Positions 56,714 through 64,000 of a DNA stretch of 64,000 nucleotides are shown piece after piece; position 1 is the stretch's first letter; each line of letters begins with the position of its first letter. The notes under the pieces were generated by a model that had not been told where the DNA came from, did not search any database, and worked only from the letters and a program-made list of their open reading frames with translations. Source of the DNA: Isochrysis galbana (taxonomy: Eukaryota; Haptophyta; Isochrysidales; Isochrysidaceae); the NCBI GenBank assembly GCA_018136815.1, contig CM030945.1, positions 408,605 to 472,604 of the forward strand, written 5' to 3'. The translations under genes and the position numbers were made by a program.

Positions 56714-59700
56714 GGTGGGAGGCGCACGGAAGGGGGGGGGGGGGGAGGGGGGGGCTGGTGGGAAACTGGGGCGGGGGGGTGAACCTGGAGCGTACTGGGA
56801 AGGGGGGCGGGGCTCAGGACCACTGCCATGTCTGGAAGGGCACCGTTGAGGACTCCTGGGGCTGGGCAACCCCTCACGCCGATGGAGGGCGGCTTCTCGG
56901 TGGAGGGCTCAGCGTGCCGCCGCCCTCCGACGAGAACTGTGGGCTCGCAGACGGCAGCTCACGACGAGGGGAGTGTTGCGGTAGCACAAGACGTCGCAGA
57001 CGTCCGGCGGAGGAAGTCTCGAGGAATGGCGACTCCACAAGAAGTAGCCGAGGGGGAGAAGCGCCTGCGTGCTAGACGGGCATCATTGGACTTCGGCTCG
57101 CCGGGCGGTGCGAATGCCCTACGGAGGTCGAGCTTGGTGAAGCAGGCAAGCACAAGCACATCTGCACTTTCTGCACCACTGCCGGCCCCTCCACCTTCGT
57201 CACCTCCTCCACCACCACCTCCACCGCCACCGCCACTGCCAAGGAAAGAAGCTGAGGCCTTGTCGTACAGGTACATCGTGAGTGGCTCCGTGGCAGCCAC
57301 GCAGATTTGCGGCAGGTTTGCGTGCCCAACGTGCAAGGAGAGAGGGACACTGCAGGTTGGTGCGGACGAGAAGGTGTACGGCAGCAGGGGATTGACGCTG
57401 CACTTGACATGCAGCGAATGCGACGCGAACGTGCACTTGCGCATGGGCTCGATGATGCGCCTACAAGTCGGTTCGCACCGTCGTGTAGCCCGCGAAGCAA
57501 GTGGTTCAGACGAGGGCGATGAGGAGGAGGAGTCCAGGGTGGGCGACGATGACGTGCTCCCCAAGATGGGCTCTTTCTCTCAAGAGGCTGTTGTAGCGGT
57601 GCTTGGAGCACTTCTGGGCGGGCAGCAATACGCGGCATATGCTGCGACGGCGTGCATGACGGGCCAGAAGCCAATGAGTAAGGACACCTTCCAAAGGTAC
57701 GTGCAACGAATTGCCCCATACGTGAAAGCAGTGGCCGAAGAAAGCATGGCACTTGTTCGCTACGCAGTGGTCCGGTACGGCAACGTGCACAACGGTGGCA
57801 CCGTTGTGGCGGGCGACATGGTGCTTACCAACGATTGTTTTTGGCAAACGAGAGGACACTACGCTATGAACGGCACCGGGACGCTCTGCGAGTTGACGTC
57901 AGGAGGGGTCGTCTTCCGCCACCACTGCTGCAAATTGCCAGCTGCCGGCTCTCAGTTTGACGAGTACGAGAACACGGCCAAATCCATGGATGCGCGATCC
58001 TTCGAAGTGATGCTGCACGATGCGATTCTGTGGATGACAACAGAGGTTCAGGGAGTTCTGGATGAGTACAAGATTCGCGCGCGGGCCAAGTTCTCAGGAG
58101 TTGTTCTTGATGGGGACGCGAGTACAGATTCGTTTGTCATCGAGGCGCGCAATGCCGCCGTTGCACGTGGCGATCCCATCTGCTCAGACTTACAAGTGCG
58201 GCCTTGTGCGAATCATCTGGCTAAGAATGTGGGTAAGAAGGCTGCAGAGCTTGGCGCTCAACTCCACCGGGCGTGCTCGTGCCCGGTGAAACAAAAAAAG
58301 GATAACAGCGGCCCATTTGCAACGGGAGCTCGAGAGCACATAGGTTGTAGCAACGAGAGCAACCCGATGGTGAAGAAGATGCAGCGGGGGATGGGGGCGG
58401 CGATAAGGGGGGCAGCCCACCTTCAGCGTCTGCCTGACGAAAATACCATAGCCGACACCGGCATACGCGCCGTGGAAGAATGCCTGTCGCACCTTTTTGA
58501 TGTGCACGAAGGTCCAGGCTTCTTCACTGAGAAGTATCGGTGTTGTCGGCTGCACCCGCCCGGACAGCGTGCGTCTATAACCAACGATTGTCTTGATTGG
58601 CAGGAGGCAATGCTGCAGTATGTGCAAAAGACCATTATCGATCGCAAGGAGCTCATCTGGGGGCGGCATGGCGCGGCTACGCAGAACGCATCGGAGCGCA
58701 TTGGTAGTGTCTGCCTTCGGTACAGGCCAAAGGGAATCATCATGCGGGACACGCTGTACCGTTGTGCTACGGACCTTGGCATTGCCCATGCCAACTCCAC
58801 TGTGCTGCAGGTGTTCCAAGACAAGCTTGTGCAGAAGGGTTGGGAAGCCGACCCACGACTGTCTGCGTTTGGTTCTTTCCAGGGACGCATTCTTGAGCGG
58901 ATGGGCTTGCATCCCACCAACTTCCAACGCACCGAGTGGACGAAGCAGCTACGCGCGCGCGCGCAGAAAAGCATTGACCGTCGCACCCCACAATACTACC
59001 GAGAGAGAGCGTTGAAGCGCAGATTGCTCAGCAGCGGCGGCAGCGTGAGTCACTCGCATCGCGCGGAGGGCAATACTCGTACAAGGCCCCCACGTCTTCC
59101 GCCGGGGGGGTTCCTGGTGCTTGCACCTGTTCCACGTTGGTGAAGTGTGCAACGGGCGCATGTGCGTGCCGAGCAGCTGGCGTGCAATGCACTGCAGAGT
59201 GCCATGGAGGGAGGCAATCCTTGAAGTGTGGTAGAATGTGTGCAGTGTCAGATTGTCCAGATGTTCATCTTCCGTCGAGTTCGGAAGGTTCCTCGTCGTC
59301 TGCTTTTGAGCCGGACGACTCGGACCCCGAGTCAGAGCTGTTGTCGGAGTTGAGCTGTGCGGAGGAGAATGTACCGTAAGCCGAAAATAGCGTTAAAGCC
59401 CTTCATTTGTGGCTCTTAGGAATAAGCAAGGGTACTGTGGCCAAGTCCACCAAGATGACAAAACCACTGCAGAAGCTCAGATATTAATTGTACTTTTTAT
59501 TCTAGCATCCACTGACTACACTCGGAGCTACGCGCCCACGCAATGATGAATGATGAATTGATGGCCCCCTCCAGCCCAAGGCTGATATCTCTCCACAGCA
59601 ATTCAATTAGTACCGCCCTCGTGCATGGCCGTCCAGGTACCTTGGTGATACAGCCTCCCTGAGCTCCACTTGGTCAAATTCTGCGAACGCGACGCACACG

Positions 59701-60312
59701 ACGCACTCAAACTTCACTGCTCCACGCTACACACTCAATGTCGGTCACCACGATCACGACCGCTTCACATTCACGCTCGGCGCGCTTGACAGCGAGGCGC
59801 AGAGGCTTCTGAGCGCTGCGGGATAGCCAGGTGCATACATGGGGCAGGCCGCGCCAGCCGTCCGCCGCCTGTAGTCGCCCCTATCGGCCGTGACGGTCTA
59901 TGAGGCGAGGAGGTCCGTGCACGGAGACGTCGAGACTGGTGGGGTGGCTCCGCAATGCGGGCTCCACAAGGTGCACTGGCGGTCGCCTCCCGGGGAAGAG
60001 CGGCGCCGAATGGCCGTGCGGGAACGGCCCACCAGCGTCTCCCCTTGCAGTGCCCCTCCATTCGCCCCCAGACCCTACTCGGCCCTCGAGACGGCCGCGC
60101 GGTAGCGCCTGCCAGCCACCCCACCCCGACTCCGTGCCAAGTCGCGATGGTCGACTGAGCGCGCGCGGGCCCGGTGTGGACACACCCACTGGACCCTCCG
60201 CCAACCGCATAGCGCCTCCATGCGCCTCCACAGGCCGCCAGGCCCCGGGAGGGCTCACTGAGCCAGACGGTCGTGCGCCCGATCGCCCCCCCCCTTCCGT
60301 GCGCCTCCCACC
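56714..60312 (+). mobile_element. TTAA-flanked DNA transposon (Kolobok-like), near-intact
   Basis: TTAA at 56,710-56,713 and 60,313-60,316 flank perfect terminal inverted repeats starting GGTGGGAGGCGCACGGAAGG and running into poly-G (left, 56,714) and its complement (right, ending 60,312). One transposase gene occupies 56,828-59,379; the remaining 0.9 kb to the right end is non-coding G/C-rich DNA. The related element at 27,501-32,808 shares the GGTGG start and TTAA flanks. Length 3.6 kb. Confidence 0.88.
56828..59379 (+). CDS. Transposase of the TTAA element, one frameshift from intact
   Basis: N-terminal low-complexity region with RRKSRGMATPQEV and polyproline, then a zinc-binding pair CGRFACPTCKERG and CSECDANVH (~160-210). 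The catalytic region starts MTGQKPMSKDTFQRYVQRIA (~278). Candidate catalytic residues are Asp in VLTNDCFWQTRGHY (~335), Asp in GVVLDGDASTDSFV (~425-434), the C-x2-H in RPCANHLAKNVGKK (~459) and a downstream Glu, possibly in QNASERIGSVCLRY. The frame ends at 59,143, but the next frame (to 59,379) holds the expected CXC-like finger (ACTCSTLVKCATGACACRAA) and acidic tail. One extra G in the G7 run at ~59,104 would join them. Total about 850 residues. Homology to Mutator-like transposase domains plus TTAA flanks suggests Kolobok; confirmation needs a profile search. Confidence 0.82.
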
Positions 60313-60514
60313 TTAAGGTGGTTTGAAAAGGAATCCTGAGAAGGGGCGGTACGGGGGGCGCGAGGGGGGGGGGGGGGAGGCGAAACGGCTGAGGAGAGAG
60401 AAGTCGGGACCACGCGTAGGCCGCCGCCGGCCCGGGAGGCGTAAGAGAGGAAAGGGGGGGGGGGGGGGGAGAGAACGGTCTCCCCGGAAGGGGGGGGGGG
60501 GAGGGGGAGGGGGG

Positions 60515-60604
60515 TACCGGACCATATCTACGCCCTTTTACCCTCTATCCCCCTAGTAAGTAGAGTGCACGGGAGTCGCCTGAGGGCCGGGGGGGAGGGG
60601 GGAG
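60515..60604 (-). repeat. Dispersed repeat shared with 23,740-23,835
   Basis: Minus-strand GTGCACTCTACTTACTAG and GTAGATATGGTCCGGTACC match the plus strand at 23,772-23,832 in order. The hAT element inserted just to its right. Confidence 0.45.
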
Positions 60605-60612
60605 GGCCGCGG
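60605..60612. repeat. Target-site duplication of the hAT element, left copy
   Basis: GGCCGCGG immediately precedes the element; the same eight bases follow it at 63,903-63,910. Confidence 0.9.
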
Positions 60613-63600
60613 TAGGGCCAGGCCAGAATATGTCATATATGTTTGGCATATTTCGGTGGATATTTTGGCATGCATATATGCAACATATTTCGGTGCATAA
60701 AAGACCACTGTACATATATGTCGACATATATGTGGCGCGCGCGCGCGCGCGGCAAAATCTTCTCCCGCGGCGCGAGCGAGACCCGAGACCCGACGCCACC
60801 AGCAGCCCCCATGCCCCCCCCCTCCAAACCCGCCATGGCAGGAAGGAGAGGTGCGAGTAGCCCGATGCCCGCCCATGCACGCCTGATCTTGATGCCTGCG
60901 CGCAGCATCTCACGCACGCCCTCTCTCTCTCTCTCTCTCTCTTGCTCTACACGCCAGGTAAGCGACTATGTCGCCGCGGTGGCTCAACAGACAACGCGGA
61001 CGTGCTGTGCATGCTTGAGGAGTATGAGGCGGAGGACGGGGATGAGGACGGCGATGAGTCTGGCGACAAGCTCAAGCGCATGCGCGCGGGCCTTGACAAG
61101 GACGGCGACAACGGCGACGACAGGTCCTCCAACTCCATCGAGGTGGTCTCTGAGGAGGAGGAGGACCATCGCCCGCATGTCCAGGTCGGCCAGCCCGTCA
61201 TCCACGACCTCCTTGGCCGCGGCGTCATCTCGGCGCTCGGCCGCGGCACTTTTTTCGGCGAGAGCAGAGTACAGCTCGACTACTTCTCCAAGGAGAGCCA
61301 AAGGCGCGTGCGTTGGTGGGTTCTGGTCCAAGATCTTTGCGTCGTAGATGCTTTCTCGAACGATTTGCCGACTACGACTACGAGCAGCAATTGCTCCGCC
61401 GCATCGACTTCATCAAGTATTTTGGGGCGTGGCAGCGAACACTACGAAGCTGAAGAGGCAATCCGAAGCGCTTGTCCCGACAATGGCCCGATACTGGCAA
61501 GCCACGAGCGCTCGAGGAAGGAGAAGAAGAAACCTCCCATCGGCGCACATCGGGCGAGAAGGATGGCTGAGCGCAAGACGAAGGAACCGTCGAAGAAGAC
61601 TGCGGCGGATCGCGTGAGGGAATACCCGAACGATCATCTGGAGAAGATCGGGAGTATTTTGTTCTGTCGCCCGTGCAAGGAAGAGGTCAGTTGCATCTAC
61701 TCCAACCTGAAGACGCACGTCTCATCGAAGAAGCACCTGAACAACGTAGAAAAGCTCAAGAAGCAGCGCTCCAGCACGGAGGAGGTCAAGTCATTCGTGC
61801 AAGACTTCTACGCTGCAAACCCTGACGCGGTGGGAAGCGCCATAAGTGCAGATGTGCATGAATTCCGGTTCAAAGTCGTGGAGTCATGCTTGCAAAATGG
61901 CATCCCCCTGGAGAAAGTCGACGGCATGCGCGAGGTTTTCGAACTTGCAGGGCGACCCCTCACGCATAGCTCGCACCTGAAGGCTTACATCCCGAAGATT
62001 GAGAGCCGCGAGATCGAGTTCTTGCAGAAGGAGCTGCGCGATCAATACTTCACAATCTCCTTTGACGGCACGACGCGCTTGGGCGAAGCTGTCAATGTGG
62101 TCGCTCGATACGTCGGGCCCGACTTCAAGTGCATCAGTAACCGCTTGCTGGCTTTGCACACCACCGAGACGCACATGGATGGCGCGGGTCTCTACCGCTT
62201 CCTTTCGAAGGTCCTTATGACAGATCTCCGATTGGATCTGTCGAAGATAGTCGGCATATCTCGGGACAGTTGCTCAACCAACGGTGTCGCCTGTCGAAAG
62301 CTACTAGAGTTGTGCCCCAACGCCATCGACATGTTGTGCGTGTCGCACACGCTGCAGCACACCGGAGAGCATTTGAAGTTGAAAGTGGTGGAAGAGTTCT
62401 TGACGCCATGGCTGACTCTCATGTCGCACACACAAGCCGCGCGCATGTTGTGGCTGAAGACATCAAGACATCCGGCGTTGCGATGAAAGGCTACTCGCGC
62501 ATCCGGTGGTGGTCTCGCTGGGAAGTCATGAAGCAACTCGCCGAACATTTTGGCGTGCTCGAGGCTTTTGTGAATCGGCTCCGGCAGCATGGCATTGGAG
62601 ATGCCACCACTGCAGACATGGCATCAGTTCTTCAGAATAAGAAGGATGCGCTGCAAATTGAGCTTGCTCTTGCAATGGACCTGGAGATCCTTTGCACGAC
62701 AACCTACGCGCTGGAGGGCGATGGCCTGGAAATTCTTCGTGCGCACGATATGATTGAGGCGATTCGCGTCATGGGAAGGACCGTCGGCAAAGATTCCTCC
62801 GACCTACCGAATGTCGCAGCATTGCTGCGGGCGCGAGCCAAGATTGCAGTCGGCATGAAGACGAAGGAATACTACGAGGCGCCTCACAATGCTTGGTTCA
62901 ATGGAACGATCTCTGTCGTGGGGAACGGATCGTGGACGGTTTCCTATGAGGATGGGAGCACTCTCTCAATCACTGATGAGAATGAGGTGCGGCGGGCCAT
63001 TGACGCCGCAGGTCTTCCTGAATGGCGGCCGCTTGTTGAACAGATTGCAGGTGCATTCCAATATCTAGAAGACCGCCTGAACGACAGCTGCCAGTCGCCG
63101 TATTGGTGCAAGGAGCAACACCGCATAAGCGGCCTCCTCCGCGCGTTCAACCCGGGCTTCGCTTATGGCCGCGTTGACATGGCCTGGGTGCATGACCTTG
63201 CCTGCCTGCCTCCCTTCACAAACCTTCCTGCCATCACGCGTCAGCTGGCCCAAGAGCTTCCTGCTTACCTTGTTGCCTGTCAAGGCACGGCAATCGATCA
63301 CGCGGATCCCGAAGTCTTCGTGAAAGAAGTGCTGATGTGGTGGGCAACGAACCACACTAAGTTCCCGGCTTGGGCTGTGGCCGCAAGGATGGCCTTCTCC
63401 ATAAGCCCCAACTCAGCTTGTTGCAAGCGTGTCTTTTCCATGCTCACCTGCATGTTTGGTGCCAATCAAACGAGCTGTCTTGCCGACCAGCTGCAAGCGG
63501 CTCTCCTACTTCGTTACAATAAGGTGAAGCGGGATCGGGGTCTGTGAGCGTCTGTTGTCTGTCGTGGTCTACTGCTGCTGGCTCGCTCTCCGCTCTCAAA

Positions 63601-63902
63601 ATGTTCCTAGTGTGTAGTAGCGTGTATCAATCAACGTGTATCGTCGGCGCTACATCTCTACATTCCTATACATCTATATCTATATATACGATGTACGATG
63701 TACGATGGGTGTGACGTGCGCAATGTGCAAGTATTATTATCAACGTATCGACGCGCATATACCCGCATACCCGCATATATGTATACATATCTACATACGC
63801 CCACATATATGTGCACATATTTCGGCTGAGATTTTGGCATATTTGGGCAAATATGTAGAACACATTTCGGTCGATTTTGTTACATATCCTGGCCTGGCCC
63901 TA
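60613..63902 (+). mobile_element. Complete hAT transposon
   Basis: Bounded by inverted termini starting TAGGGCCAGGCCAG at 60,613 and, on the other strand, at 63,902; 20 of the first 21 bases pair. An 8-bp duplication (GGCCGCGG) flanks it, which is the hAT signature. Subterminal regions are rich in CATATATG and GCATATTT boxes at both ends. One transposase gene lies inside. Length 3,290 bases. Confidence 0.95.
61011..63547 (+). CDS. hAT transposase with BED-type finger and Tudor/agenet-like insert, one frameshift
   Basis: From ATG 61,011: an acidic N-terminus, a beta-rich stretch (VQVGQPVIHDLLGRGVISAL, FFGESRVQLDYFSKE), a basic region, then a BED-like finger (ILFCRPCKEEVSCIYSNLKT, HVSSKKHLNN). 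The RNase H-like core starts YFTISFDGTTRLGEAVNVVA and continues VGISRDSCSTNGVACRKLLE and MLCVSHTLQHTGEHL. Near 62,380-62,480 the frame changes (a one-base indel) and continues GYSRIRWWSRWEVMKQL. An insert at ~62,885-62,990 (AWFNGTISVVGNGSWTVSYE, DGSTLSITDENEVRRA) has the pattern of a Tudor/agenet-like domain. The hAT C-terminus follows: WWATNHTKFPAWAVAARM, RVFSMLTCMFG and LQAALLLRYNKVK. About 845 residues if joined. A GT after CGCCAG at 60,957 could be a splice donor for an upstream exon. Confidence 0.85.
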
Positions 63903-63910
63903 GGCCGCGG
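63903..63910. repeat. Target-site duplication of the hAT element, right copy
   Basis: GGCCGCGG directly after the right terminus; identical to 60,605-60,612. Confidence 0.9.
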
Positions 63911-64000
63911 GAGTGGGGGTGTAGAGTAGAACGCTTGCTGCGTGAAAGTAGTGGGTCCAGAGCCGCGTGTGCGCTAAGAAGATTATAAGTTTTTTCTCAA

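Noticed and set aside
60313..60613. A further TTAA element starting GGTGGTTTGAAAAGG
   Set aside because: No matching right terminus or coding content in the window; the GGTGG may be chance or part of the flanking palindrome.

Overview
This window is GC-rich, intron-containing nuclear DNA of a unicellular eukaryote, most likely a haptophyte or similar marine microalga. That is an inference from Ser/Pro-rich cysteine-module proteins, short introns (including one GC-AG intron), and a very high load of Ty3/gypsy, hAT, TTAA-type and LINE-like elements. Two 100-N runs (6,163-6,262 and 52,354-52,453) are assembly gaps, and single-base homopolymer losses are frequent, especially near the gaps.

Layout. 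1-6,162 (+) and 43,870-52,353 (-) are two near-identical, oppositely oriented copies of one Ty3/gypsy chromovirus-like retrotransposon. Together they give gag - in-frame UAG - cytosine-methyltransferase-like domain - protease - RT - RNase H - integrase - chromodomain. 6,263-7,602 holds LINE-like remnants. Then come host genes: a CCCH/CCHC zinc-finger protein (7,866-9,172, -), a six-exon DENN-domain protein (11,979-15,248, -), a protein with an RME-8/GRV2-type N-terminal domain (17,384-19,801, -), a Sgf11-like SAGA subunit (20,861-21,328, +) and an unrecognised membrane/coiled-coil protein (25,162-26,379, -). 27,501-32,808 is a TTAA-flanked DNA transposon built from two joined transposase copies, broken by an internally deleted derivative of the gypsy element. 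33,623-36,589 (+) is a nine-exon secreted/membrane protein with two C2-like units and a Cys-rich module. 36,590-41,526 is repeat-rich, with a 136-bp (CA)n tract and a hAT fragment. 41,527-43,233 (-) is a class I cyclic-nucleotide phosphodiesterase. 53,130-54,271 (+) is a frame-broken Cys-module/polyproline gene. 54,784-56,020 (-) is a seven-helix receptor. 56,714-60,312 is a nearly intact TTAA element with clear terminal inverted repeats. 60,613-63,902 is a complete hAT element with an 8-bp target duplication.

How it fits together. Host genes are compact and often single-copy regulators (Rab exchange, SAGA deubiquitination, cyclic-nucleotide hydrolysis, a possible cAMP-type receptor), separated by recent and decayed mobile DNA. 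The standout is the gypsy family carrying a phage-like C5-cytosine methyltransferase domain between Gag and protease, with a suppressible-looking amber codon before it and a chromodomain at its C-terminus. A second unexplained signal is a dispersed 8-4-8 hairpin with a TTAT core placed just before an ATG in about eight repeat copies.
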